A stretch of 47,195 nucleotides of DNA from Anaerolineaceae bacterium UBA6133. Lineage in GTDB: Bacteria > Chloroflexota > Anaerolineae > Anaerolineales > Anaerolineaceae. Of this stretch, positions 14,670 through 22,715 are shown piece by piece. The stretch spans positions 1-47,195 of the forward strand of contig DIVL01000073.1 in the NCBI GenBank assembly GCA_002435825.1, given 5' to 3'. The notes beneath the pieces are model-generated. The model ran no database searches. It saw nothing but the letters and a program-made list of their open reading frames with translations, and was not told the origin of the DNA. Made by a program: the position numbers and the translations under genes. The first letter of the stretch is position 1. Each line of letters opens with the position of its first letter.

Positions 14670-15791
14670 ATGAGAATCGGATTAATCACAGCAGGCAGTG
14701 ACGGCCCAGGCGTCAATGTAGCCATTCGTGGCTTTGGCAAGGCTGTAGCAAACAACCACAACATGGAAGTGTTTGGTTTTCGGGATGGTTACCTGGGTCT
14801 GATCGAGGACCGCAAGATAAACCTGCTGGAAGGGACAATGCTCTCGGGCATCCTCACCCAGGGCGGCACGATCCTCGGCACCAGCCGCCATGTGCCTGAA
14901 TCCATGCCCAGTCCGCAGGGTCCCGTCGACCGCACCCAGGAGGCCGTCGATAGCTACCACCGCAACAACCTTGACGCTCTTGTTGTCATCGGTGACAACA
15001 AGAGCCAATCCGCGGCCTATCATCTCAGCCAGGCCGGCTTGAACATCATCACCATGCCAAAATCCTGCGAGAACGACGTACCCCGCACGGATAAATCCAT
15101 CGGTTTCGACACCGCCCGCGAGATCGCCACCCAGGCAATCGACCGCCTGCACACCAACGCCAACGCCACGCACCGCATCATGCTGGCGGAGCTGCTTGGC
15201 AACTGCTCCGGCTGGCTGACGATGGGCGCGGGTTTGGCTGCGGGCGCGGATGTGATCCTCATCCCGGAGATCCCTTATGACTTTGATGTGGTGATCGAGG
15301 CTATTCATCAACGCAAAGCGGCTGGACGCAACTTCTCCCTGGTGGCTGTGGCTGAAAAAGCCAAGTCAAAAGAACTGGTTGACTTCATGGAGCTGGCTGC
15401 CAGCAAACGAGCCGACAGCGCCGAAGAGCAGGAAAAAGCCTACGAGCGCATCGAGAACAACTATTCCGCGCAAACCTTGCTTTTGGCGCGGCGCTTAGGC
15501 GAAGCCACCGACCTTGAAACCCACATTACGATCCTCGGCTCTCTGGTCCGCGGCGGCACCCCCACCGCGGCTGATCGCCTGCTAGCCAATCAACTGGCGG
15601 AGTGGAGCGTGCGCATGGCTGTGGAGGGTCAGTTTGGGCGCATGGCTTGCCGTATTGATGGCTCGGTCACCAGCGTTCCGTTGGAAGACGTGGCTGGCAA
15701 CGCCAAGCTGATGCCGCTCGACCATGACTGGATCCGGGGATCATTCCAGGTCGGCACCTGCCTGGGCGTTTCTGATCTTCCCCTTACGTAA
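14670..15791 (+). CDS. Phosphofructokinase-family protein with altered active site
   Basis: A 373-residue protein clearly homologous to 6-phosphofructokinase over its length: TAGSDGPGVNVAIRGFGKA (7-25), GGTILGTSR (65-73), TDKSIGFDTA (140-149), AAGADVILIPE, and LGSLVRGGTP. But key sites differ. Compared with E. coli PfkA, GGDGS reads GDNKS (108-112), so the Mg-binding Asp is Asn; TIDND reads SCEND (132-136), so the catalytic Asp is Glu134; and the MGR fructose-6-phosphate contact is LGN (176-178). It may have a changed substrate, low activity or a regulatory role. AGGAG lies 8 bases before ATG 14670; the frame is open to a GTG at 14661. Monocistronic with its own terminator. Confidence 0.85.
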   Translation: MRIGLITAGSDGPGVNVAIRGFGKAVANNHNMEVFGFRDGYLGLIEDRKINLLEGTMLSGILTQGGTILGTSRHVPESMPSPQGPVDRTQEAVDSYHRNNLDALVVIGDNKSQSAAYHLSQAGLNIITMPKSCENDVPRTDKSIGFDTAREIATQAIDRLHTNANATHRIMLAELLGNCSGWLTMGAGLAAGADVILIPEIPYDFDVVIEAIHQRKAAGRNFSLVAVAEKAKSKELVDFMELAASKRADSAEEQEKAYERIENNYSAQTLLLARRLGEATDLETHITILGSLVRGGTPTAADRLLANQLAEWSVRMAVEGQFGRMACRIDGSVTSVPLEDVAGNAKLMPLDHDWIRGSFQVGTCLGVSDLPLT

Positions 15792-15804
15792 GAAGCAAAC
15801 GTTT

Positions 15805-15837
15805 AAAAGGACCTGCTTGCGTGCAGGTCCTTTTTTT
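15805..15837 (+). terminator. Rho-independent terminator
   Basis: AAAAGGACCTGC pairs with GCAGGTCCTTTT (loop TTGCGT), followed by T residues. It closes the phosphofructokinase-like gene. Confidence 0.88.
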
Positions 15838-15866
15838 ATCCTAAACAATCGCGGAAGGAGAATCCT

Positions 15867-16553
15867 TTATTTGGAATAATAGTCTTTCCGAATTTGTGGA
15901 TCGCGTGCCAGGCCTGCCTCGAGGATATCCATCAGGTTATCGAACAAGTCCTGGGTCGTAGGGTCATCGATCGAAGATAGCTTGCCTGAAGCAATCGCGG
16001 GTGCCTTATCGCCGATCCGCTCCACCAGGTAAGGGGCAATCCCACCTTCAATGATCTCAAGCATAAAAGCCGCCATGTCCACGTCCACCCAGGTGGCAAT
16101 GTCGTCGTGCAGGATCCCCTGAGTCAGGAAGGCGTGGAAGCGACCGTCGCCGCTCACGCGTTCACCCGTCTCCGGGTCGACGCTGCTCGAGTGATTAGAG
16201 TTCATTCTTCGAAAACGCTCAATGCTGGCTAAATCGGGGTGTCTAATTTGGAACTCAACCGCCGCCTGCAGCACCCGCCTCAGATAGCGAAAGGTGTCGA
16301 GGTTGGCCGAATCCAGCGGCAGGCTGTTGATCACTTCAATTTTCTTCTTATAGATAATGCTTAAGATGTGACCGTGCAGGTCGTCGATGTTTTCGAAGTA
16401 TTGGTAAAAAGACCCCTTGGCGATCCCCGCTTCGCTGACGATGGCATTGACCGATGCGCTTTGCAGCGGATTGGCGGCAAACTCAGCGATGGCAGCCCTT
16501 TCGACTTTCAGGCGCTTCTCTTCTGGTAGATTATGGTAGGTTTTTGTGGGCAT
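15867..16553 (-). CDS. TetR/AcrR-family repressor
   Basis: A 228-residue protein. Residues 13-60 form the TetR DNA-binding domain: ERAAIAEFAANPLQSASVNA, then EAGIAKGSFYQYFENIDDL, the classic helix-turn-helix end. The C-terminal 160 residues are the variable ligand and dimer domain. AAGGAG lies 4-9 bases before the ATG. A strong promoter with a palindromic operator candidate lies directly upstream (16573-16616), so it most likely represses itself. The controlled pathway is unknown, since no transporter or enzyme gene is divergent from it. Confidence 0.88.
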   Translation of the reverse strand: MPTKTYHNLPEEKRLKVERAAIAEFAANPLQSASVNAIVSEAGIAKGSFYQYFENIDDLHGHILSIIYKKKIEVINSLPLDSANLDTFRYLRRVLQAAVEFQIRHPDLASIERFRRMNSNHSSSVDPETGERVSGDGRFHAFLTQGILHDDIATWVDVDMAAFMLEIIEGGIAPYLVERIGDKAPAIASGKLSSIDDPTTQDLFDNLMDILEAGLARDPQIRKDYYSK

Positions 16554-16572
16554 AGGGCTCCTTGGGGTGGTG

Positions 16573-16616
16573 TGACTGGCCGGTCATATTGTACAGTGTG
16601 GCGGTTTGGATGTCAA
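16573..16616 (-). promoter_or_regulatory. Promoter and operator of the TetR gene
   Basis: On the minus strand TTGACA (16616-16611), 17 bases, TACAAT (16593-16588) is a near-consensus promoter. Directly after it lies TGACCGGCCAGTCA (16586-16573), a 14-base palindrome with one mismatched pair, of the kind bound by TetR dimers. It covers the likely transcription start. Confidence 0.75.
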
Positions 16617-16730
16617 TGACAAAGTGGTAGAGGCGACGCATACGTCGCCGAATGTCGGAGAACCAGTCCTAATAAACATCTACATTCCTTTGGTCATTGC
16701 CGGAGAATATAATTTGTCAGTATGGCTGCC

Positions 16731-16802
16731 GTAGGGGCGAAGCATCCTTAAATAGCGGAAATGATGAGGCGGAAATTTTTTATCGGGATGCTTCGCCCCT
16801 AC
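16731..16802. repeat. 72-base GTAGGGG palindromic element, copy B
   Basis: Perfect 17-base terminal inverted repeats GTAGGGGCGAAGCATCC and GGATGCTTCGCCCCTAC enclose 38 bases of unrelated sequence. No gene inside. Same length and ends as 10464-10535. Confidence 0.8.
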
Positions 16803-16930
16803 CCATTTCATCACTCCTGATCTCTTATAGTCTAACCAATCAGGACATTTTTTGTGTCTACTTTTTCGAGCCAGTCCATTCATATTTTTGATAGGGGCAG
16901 GAAAAACCGGCGATCTCTCCCTTAATTGAG

Positions 16931-16957
16931 AGGAAGACTTCAAGATGAAGTCTTCCT
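16931..16957. repeat. Perfect 12-base hairpin without T-run
   Basis: AGGAAGACTTCA, loop AGA, TGAAGTCTTCCT. It lies about 120 bases beyond the 3' end of the copper ATPase gene and could be a transcript end signal, but no T-run follows on either strand. The rest of 16554-17075 holds only the repeat at 16731-16802. Confidence 0.5.
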
Positions 16958-17075
16958 GGTCGCGCAGCCCTGGTTGATAGATGTGCGTCTAATGACTTTT
17001 AGAACATAATCTGTGTACTCTATTCCCAAGATTCTCCAATGATGAGGATGATTAACTAGTGGAAATTATCAGGAA

Positions 17076-19310
17076 TCACAATCGATGCGTGCGCAGCAAC
17101 TGGGCATTGATCGCAACAATTACTGTACTAAGAGACATTAGAACCGCTCCAATAGCCGGGGAAAGCAAGATGCCAATTGGTGCTAATATGCCAGCAGCCA
17201 ACGGTAAAGCGACAATGTTATATCCTGCTGCCCAAATCAGGTTTTGAATCATTTTTTTGTAACTTGCCCGGCTCAGGTCGAAGATCTTAACCACATCCAG
17301 GGGATTACTCTTTACCAGGATAATACCTGCCGATTCAATGGCTACATCCGTACCACTACCGATGGCAATACCCACGTCTGCGCGCGTAAGCGCTGGCGCA
17401 TCATTAACCCCATCGCCAACCATTGCGACGCTTTTTCCCTGTTTTTGAAGTTCTGTAATCTTTTGATCCTTATGTTCAGGTAAAACTTCAGCGAAATACG
17501 TTTCAATACCAAGCTCATCCGCAACAGCTTTTGCCACAGCTTTACTATCACCCGTCAGCATGGCTACTTCAATGTTCATCTCATGAAGCTTTTGAATAGC
17601 GGCTTTGCTTTCTGCCCGGATAACATCAGCCAGTGCAAAAGCGGCAATTACACGCGAACCAGTTGTGCCTTCTTCGATCAGGTTTACAACACTTTGACCT
17701 TTTTGACTGGCTTGTTGTTCGAATTCAGCAATATCCATGGGCAGGTCAATTTTGAGCATTTCCAACAAACGGGGTCCCCCGACATAGACAGAATGACCTT
17801 CATACAAGGCTTTAACGCCACGCCCCTTAATAGCTTCAAAACCTGAGACCTCTGGTAAAGAAAGTTGTCGGTCTTCGGCAGATTTGCGAATTCCACGGGC
17901 AATGGTGTGTTCTGAGTCCCCTTCAACTGCTGCAGTCAATGCTAATGCGTCTGCTTCGCTAACATCTTCTACAGTTTTTATGGCGACCACACCAAACTTG
18001 CCTTCAGTGAGCGTGCCGGTTTTATCAAAGACGATTATGTCAATCTTACGGGCGTTTTCAAGCGCCAAACGGTCCCGAACCAAAATACCGTTCTGCGCAC
18101 CCATTGCGGTTGTAATTGCTACCACAAGAGGAACAGCAAGCCCCAGAGCGTGCGGACAGGCAATAACCAGGACTGTTGCGACACGAGCGATAACCTCCAC
18201 ATTAAACCCAACGGCGATCGTCCAAGCCACTGCCGTAATTGCAGCCACGCCCAATGCCACATAAAACAACCAACCGGCAGCTTTGTCTGCCAGAACCTGG
18301 GTTTTGGATTTACTCTGTTGCGCTTGCTCTACCAAGCGCATAATACCTGCCAGAGCAGTTTCGTCGCCAGTGGCAGTTATTTTTACCCGCAGGCTGCCGT
18401 CCCCATTGATCGTGCCAGCGATTACCTTATCCCCCACCTGCTTTTTCACGGGCATCGATTCTCCGGTCAACATGGCTTCGTTGACATCAGATTCACCCTC
18501 CTGAACCTCACCGTCTGCCGGCACGTTTGTCCCCGGGCGAATTAGAACCAAATCATCATTTTGTAATAGACTTACAGCGACAGTTTCCGTACCGCCATCC
18601 GGCAGGATGCGTTCGGCTGTGTCCGGCATTAAGCGTGCCAGTTCATTCAATGCTCCCGAAGCCTGCCGTATACTGCGCATCTCAATCCAGTGCCCTAAAA
18701 GCATGATATCAATCAAGCTGACCAACTCCCAAAAAAATGAGACACTGGTGGGCAGGAACAGGGCAGCCAGGCTGTATACGAAAGCCACACTGATTGCCAG
18801 TGAAATCAATGTCATCATCCCTGGTTTACGATTCTTAAGTTCAGGAACAGCCATCTCTAAAAAGGGTAGTCCGCCGTATAAGAAGACAATAACCGCAAAG
18901 ACTGGGGTGATCCAGTTGCTGGCCGGAAATTCCGGAGCGCTGTAGCCCAACCAGGATTGAATTGATGGACTAAAAAATAACACGGGGATTGAAAGCAGCA
19001 GTGAAATCCAAAACTTTTTACGGAACATTTGCTCGTGACCGCTATGATCCACATGGGCAGTGCCACCTTTATGTTCATCATGGTTTCCGGACATGTCATG
19101 ACCAACATGCCCAGGATGAACATTCGCCCCACTATCTTTTTCCTTCTTGTTCATATCATGTCCAACGTGAGCATCAACATCATTCATCCTTTTACCGTGA
19201 TCATGTTGCATTTTCGACATTTCATGATCGTGCTCCATATCTGGGTGCTGCATGGAGGAGTCAATCGGATCCTGTGGTTTTCCAACATTCCCATTATTTT
19301 TATCCGTCAT
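17076..19310 (-). CDS. copB: Copper-translocating P1B-type ATPase (CopB-like, CPH motif)
   Basis: A 744-residue heavy-metal P-type ATPase. Residues 1-95 are very rich in His and Met (repeats of GHDM, HVGH, DHSGH) and replace the usual CXXC domains. Then come membrane helices, the actuator motif TGES, the ion-binding CPH at 385-387 in helix 6, the phosphorylated DKTGT starting at Asp429, the SEHTIA nucleotide-site motif and GDGVNDAPAL. CPH with a His-rich N-terminus is the CopB subgroup, which exports copper out of the cytoplasm using ATP. AAGGAGGT lies just before the ATG. CueP follows upstream in the same direction about 200 bases away, supporting a copper role. Confidence 0.92.
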   Translation of the reverse strand: MTDKNNGNVGKPQDPIDSSMQHPDMEHDHEMSKMQHDHGKRMNDVDAHVGHDMNKKEKDSGANVHPGHVGHDMSGNHDEHKGGTAHVDHSGHEQMFRKKFWISLLLSIPVLFFSPSIQSWLGYSAPEFPASNWITPVFAVIVFLYGGLPFLEMAVPELKNRKPGMMTLISLAISVAFVYSLAALFLPTSVSFFWELVSLIDIMLLGHWIEMRSIRQASGALNELARLMPDTAERILPDGGTETVAVSLLQNDDLVLIRPGTNVPADGEVQEGESDVNEAMLTGESMPVKKQVGDKVIAGTINGDGSLRVKITATGDETALAGIMRLVEQAQQSKSKTQVLADKAAGWLFYVALGVAAITAVAWTIAVGFNVEVIARVATVLVIACPHALGLAVPLVVAITTAMGAQNGILVRDRLALENARKIDIIVFDKTGTLTEGKFGVVAIKTVEDVSEADALALTAAVEGDSEHTIARGIRKSAEDRQLSLPEVSGFEAIKGRGVKALYEGHSVYVGGPRLLEMLKIDLPMDIAEFEQQASQKGQSVVNLIEEGTTGSRVIAAFALADVIRAESKAAIQKLHEMNIEVAMLTGDSKAVAKAVADELGIETYFAEVLPEHKDQKITELQKQGKSVAMVGDGVNDAPALTRADVGIAIGSGTDVAIESAGIILVKSNPLDVVKIFDLSRASYKKMIQNLIWAAGYNIVALPLAAGILAPIGILLSPAIGAVLMSLSTVIVAINAQLLRTHRL

Positions 19311-19518
19311 TTTTTACCTCCTTAAGCCTTCAATTATGAGAGCCTGGTCATATATCTACAATTTTCCATCGAGCGCAATTCAACAACAAGTCTATCCTGA
19401 TGGTTGAGAACTGCGCGGATGTCCTATTTACTCTAGCACAAATTCCCCTGGCAATCAAAAAAAACATTTCTCAACACTACCTGGTGGCAAGAGAAAAGAA
19501 ATCCTGTGTGATGAACTC

Positions 19519-20088
19519 TCAATTAAGCCGCAGCGGTGTCGTAAGGCAGGTGTCGCTTCCCGAATGGGTTTGGATAGGAGCCTGTGCCACCAAACCGTTG
19601 TAGCTGACAGTCAGAGTGCCGTCGATATTTCGCGGCAACCACACACCCACAAAACCGTTCTCCATGGTGGTGAGATTGGATGTGACAATCTCTTTCCCTT
19701 TACTATCGGTAATAACAGCATAAATTTGCTGGTTGACCAACTCTCCCTGGCAGGATGCCAGGCTGTGTATCGCGCAGGGATGAGTTTGGCTGATGTAAGG
19801 CGCAAAAGAGAGGTAAAACTTATCTTTGGGCAGTGCCAACCTGACCTCGGCTGAATTATCCATGAGGACCAGGTGGCTGCTGGTGATACTTGCCTTTAAT
19901 CCCGCGGGATCAGACGTAGTACTATCGAGCTTCTGCACAATTTCCTGGACGGTGAGACTTTTCAGCCCATATTTCTCCAGGAAGACAGTTTCCGATCGGT
20001 TGATAGATTTGTTTAGCTCAAAGATACCGACTGCAATTATGGCAATCACGACAAACGCAACGATAATTAAGGCTTGAGATTTTTTCAT
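19519..20088 (-). CDS. cueP: CueP-family copper-binding protein
   Basis: A 189-residue exported protein: one N-terminal hydrophobic helix (about 5-22) and a soluble domain. The family signature is strong: FLEKYGLKSLTVQEIVQKLD, the copper-site region QTHPCAIHSLASCQGELVNQ and the end block NGFVGVWLPRNIDGT with a last Cys in SDTCLTTPL. In Salmonella CueP stores or delivers periplasmic copper; in this single-membrane lineage it would be membrane-anchored outside the cell. AAAGGAAA lies before ATG 20088; the frame is open to a TTG at 20127 but that is less likely. Confidence 0.9.
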   Translation of the reverse strand: MKKSQALIIVAFVVIAIIAVGIFELNKSINRSETVFLEKYGLKSLTVQEIVQKLDSTTSDPAGLKASITSSHLVLMDNSAEVRLALPKDKFYLSFAPYISQTHPCAIHSLASCQGELVNQQIYAVITDSKGKEIVTSNLTTMENGFVGVWLPRNIDGTLTVSYNGLVAQAPIQTHSGSDTCLTTPLRLN

Positions 20089-20128
20089 TTTAGTAGTTTC
20101 CTTTTTTTTATTAACTATTTCTGACAAG

Positions 20129-20168
20129 AAAAGGAGATCGTGAGGTGCAATGCATCCTCGATCTCCTT
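20129..20168 (-). terminator. Terminator after the SHOCT genes
   Basis: AAGGAGATCG..GAGG and CCTC..GATCTCCTT form a long stem with T residues after it on the minus strand. It separates the SHOCT gene pair from cueP. Confidence 0.7.
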
Positions 20169-20180
20169 TGGTTGAGTCGT

Positions 20181-20390
20181 TTATTGAATATCCTTCAACA
20201 TCGTCAGGTATTGTTCCTGACTGATTTCACCCCTGGCATATCTTTCATCCAGAATCTGATTCGCTCTATGGACATTGTCTCTTGATCGATTGCTATTCGA
20301 GTTAAACAACTCTTTCACCAGCAATACTGCCAGAACAATGATAAGAGCCCAAAATACCACCATGCCGCCCATCATTCCAAAACCCATCAC
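20181..20390 (-). CDS. Small SHOCT-domain membrane protein
   Basis: A 69-residue protein: a Met/Gly-rich start (MMGFGMMGG), one membrane helix (about 10-28) and a C-terminal SHOCT motif (ILDERYARGEISQEQYLTML). SHOCT is a short C-terminal domain of unknown role, often tied to oligomerisation of membrane proteins. The first codon may be GTG 20390 or ATG 20387; either overlaps the stop of the upstream SHOCT gene, so they are coupled. The Met-rich end and the place between CueP and a two-component system suggest a metal-related role. Confidence 0.78.
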   Translation of the reverse strand: MMGFGMMGGMVVFWALIIVLAVLLVKELFNSNSNRSRDNVHRANQILDERYARGEISQEQYLTMLKDIQ

Positions 20391-20647
20391 CTTTCACCAC
20401 CTTTTCCCAGATCAACTAATATCTTTTGATATTCTTCGCGGGTGATATCGCCTTTCGCGTACCTTTCCTTGGCAATTTCGACCGCGGACTGAGCACCATT
20501 ATTTAGCGCTTGTCCCGGATTATTCTTGCTCAATTGTTTCACGATCCAGATGACCAGAAACACCAACGCGATGATCGCTCCAATTATCAAAACGAGATTG
20601 ATGATCAAAAAAACCCATCCAAGACCACCGAACCAATAGCCCATCAT
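20387..20647 (-). CDS. Small SHOCT-domain membrane protein, paralogue
   Basis: An 86-residue protein starting MMGYWFGGLGW, with a membrane helix (about 8-36) and a C-terminal SHOCT motif (IAKERYAKGDITREEYQKIL) like its downstream neighbour. The frame extends to 20677, but AAGGAAGAG 8 bases before ATG 20647 favours the shorter form. It is the first gene of the SHOCT pair, divergent from nothing and about 140 bases after the histidine kinase gene. Confidence 0.78.
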   Translation of the reverse strand: MMGYWFGGLGWVFLIINLVLIIGAIIALVFLVIWIVKQLSKNNPGQALNNGAQSAVEIAKERYAKGDITREEYQKILVDLGKGGER

Positions 20648-20784
20648 CTTTATGTCTCTTCCTTTCATACACCTCATACTGAGGGGTCTGTGCTTACTTA
20701 CAGATCCATATTAACATTTCAGGATGAAGCATTGTTCAAGGGTTTATGAAGTTTTGTTAAAGGATTACGGGGGCAATTACCCTT

Positions 20785-21930
20785 TCATTCAGGGAGGGGG
20801 ATCAGGAATGAAAAAGTGCTGCCTTTACCTTCACCTTTACTCTCAGCCCATATTTTCCCCTGATGCGCTTTTACCAGAGCCTTGGCGATGGTCAGACCTA
20901 TGCCGCTACCTCCACTCGCCCTTGTCCGGGACTTATCTGTGCGGTAAAAGCGGTTGAATATCAAGGGGATTTGGTCCGCGGAGATTCCAATTCCACTGTC
21001 AATAACTGAGAAAAGCACATCAGACGGTTCCCGGCGGACGAGGAGGGTGACCTTTCCGCCACTGGGGGTGAATTGAAGCGCATTTCCCACCAGGTTTGTC
21101 AGCACCTGGATGATGCGGTCTTTATCCACAGTAATATCGGGAAGGTTGGGCTCAATATTTATCTCAAGCTGAATGTTTTTTTCTTCGAATTGCCTGCCCA
21201 GAGTGTTCTGAATTCTTTCGATCAGACTGGCTGGTGAAACAGGCGTGAACATTAATTGAAAAGCCCCTGCCTCCACACGGCTCAACTCCTGCAAATCATT
21301 GACCAATCGCTGCAAACGGTCAATTTCTGAGTGAATTTGCTGGTAAGTCTCCGGGTCGGCGGGTAAGACCCCATCGGTCAGCCCTTCCAGGTAGCCTTTG
21401 ACTGCTGTAAGTGGTGTCCGCAATTCGTGGGTCACGTCCCCGATCAGTTCCCGGCGCATCGTCTCAGTCTTCTCCAGTTTATCTGCCATCTGGTTGAAAC
21501 TGAGTGCCAGGCGACCCAGTTCATCGATTTGGTCTGTCTGCTGACCGCCAGGGAGCAATAATCGCTCTTCGTATTCACCCTCAGCAATGCGCTTGCTGAG
21601 GCTCATCATTTGCAAAGTAGGGGTGACCACCTGGCGGCTGATCAAAAAACTGACCAAAACAGCCCCAACCAGGGCAGCCAGGGTGGCATAGGTCATTGCC
21701 TCGAAAACTGCTGTTTTATATTGTGAAAACAACTCTGATACCATTTGCTCATTATTGCCGGCTACGTTTCCGCTTATCATGATTTCGTTCATGCTAACGA
21801 GATGCCGCTCAAAGGCCGCGGGAACAGTCAGACTGGCGGCTGTGATCAGCACGACACCACCAATCAAAACAACGAGCAGATAAGAAAGAAATACCTTCCA
21901 GGTAAGGTGCGCGCGGATAAATTTCATCAT
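20785..21930 (-). CDS. Sensor histidine kinase (HAMP, HisKA, HATPase)
   Basis: A 381-residue membrane kinase. Helix 1 (about 12-32), a short outer loop (about 33-75), helix 2 (about 78-98), HAMP (about 98-150), HisKA with the phosphorylated His in GDVTHELRTPLTAVKGY, then the ATPase boxes N (NLVGNALQFTP), G1 (DSGIGIS) and G2 (GGSGIGLTIAKA). The small outer domain has little room for a large ligand and fits metal or membrane-stress sensing. Its gene starts 8 bases after the stop of the response regulator. The setting amid copper genes suggests a copper or envelope signal, by inference only. Confidence 0.9.
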   Translation of the reverse strand: MMKFIRAHLTWKVFLSYLLVVLIGGVVLITAASLTVPAAFERHLVSMNEIMISGNVAGNNEQMVSELFSQYKTAVFEAMTYATLAALVGAVLVSFLISRQVVTPTLQMMSLSKRIAEGEYEERLLLPGGQQTDQIDELGRLALSFNQMADKLEKTETMRRELIGDVTHELRTPLTAVKGYLEGLTDGVLPADPETYQQIHSEIDRLQRLVNDLQELSRVEAGAFQLMFTPVSPASLIERIQNTLGRQFEEKNIQLEINIEPNLPDITVDKDRIIQVLTNLVGNALQFTPSGGKVTLLVRREPSDVLFSVIDSGIGISADQIPLIFNRFYRTDKSRTRASGGSGIGLTIAKALVKAHQGKIWAESKGEGKGSTFSFLIPLPE

Positions 21931-21938
21931 GGAATCAC

Positions 21939-22622
21939 CTATCTATCCTCAAAGCGATATCCCACGCCGCGAATTGTTTCAATCAATGATTCATCCCCCA
22001 GTTTTTGGCGAATGTGACCGATATGAACATCTACTACGCGTGTGTCACCAAAGTAATCATATCCCCAGATTTTCTCCAGCAGCTGCTCACGGCTTAAGAC
22101 CATGCTTTGATGTTGGGCAAGGACAAGTAAGATGTCGAATTCAATCGAGGTCAGGTCGATCAGGTTTTCACCAACCCAAACCCGTCTTTCCGCGATATCA
22201 ATGCGAAGATGCGTGAAACTGAGAACGGCGCGCTCTCCAACACTGTCTGTTGGGTTCTGCAGGCGCCTGAGAGCGGCTTTAATGCGGGCGACCAGTTCTC
22301 TCGGGCTGAAGGGTTTGGTAAGGTAATCATCCGCGCCGACCGAAAGTCCAACGATTTTATCTGTTTCCCCGGATCGGGCGGTAAGCATGATCACATAGAC
22401 ATTCGACTCGCGCCTGAGTTTGGCAAGCAGTTCAATTCCGTCCATACCAGGAAGCATGACATCCAGGACGATGATATCCGGCTTGAAAGAGCGGGCAGTC
22501 TCCAATCCTTCTGGTCCATCGTAGGCTGATTGGAATTCATACCCTTCCGCCTTCAAATAAGCGCTCAAAACGTTATGAATGGAAGATTCATCATCGATAA
22601 TGAGTATCCTGGTTGTAGTCAT
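21939..22622 (-). CDS. OmpR/PhoB-family response regulator
   Basis: A 227-residue protein: receiver domain (2-118) with the acid pair in IIDDES, the phosphorylated Asp in VLDVMLPGMDG and the Lys in LTKPFSPREL, then a winged-helix DNA-binding domain (about 132-225) ending RGVGYRFEDR. GGAG lies 6 bases before ATG 22622; the frame continues to 22634. It is the first gene of the pair with the HAMP kinase and likely acts on the copper genes around it. Confidence 0.92.
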   Translation of the reverse strand: MTTTRILIIDDESSIHNVLSAYLKAEGYEFQSAYDGPEGLETARSFKPDIIVLDVMLPGMDGIELLAKLRRESNVYVIMLTARSGETDKIVGLSVGADDYLTKPFSPRELVARIKAALRRLQNPTDSVGERAVLSFTHLRIDIAERRVWVGENLIDLTSIEFDILLVLAQHQSMVLSREQLLEKIWGYDYFGDTRVVDVHIGHIRQKLGDESLIETIRGVGYRFEDR

Positions 22623-22661
22623 CTCAATCTCCACAAAAATCGTTATACACCTATTTTACAT

Positions 22662-22698
22662 AAAAACAGGGATTGGCATTACAGCCAATCCCTGGAAA
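22662..22698 (-). terminator. Terminator of the Met-rich protein gene
   Basis: On the minus strand CCAGGGATTGGC, loop TGTAAT, GCCAATCCCTG, then TTTTTATG. It ends the 22716-23480 gene just before the response regulator gene. Confidence 0.85.
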
Positions 22699-22715
22699 AG
22701 ATGTAGGAGAGCAGA

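Noticed and set aside
18989..19339. Plus-strand open frames opposite the copper ATPase N-terminus
   Set aside because: They are mirror frames of the His/Met-rich coding sequence; no start signal or family match.
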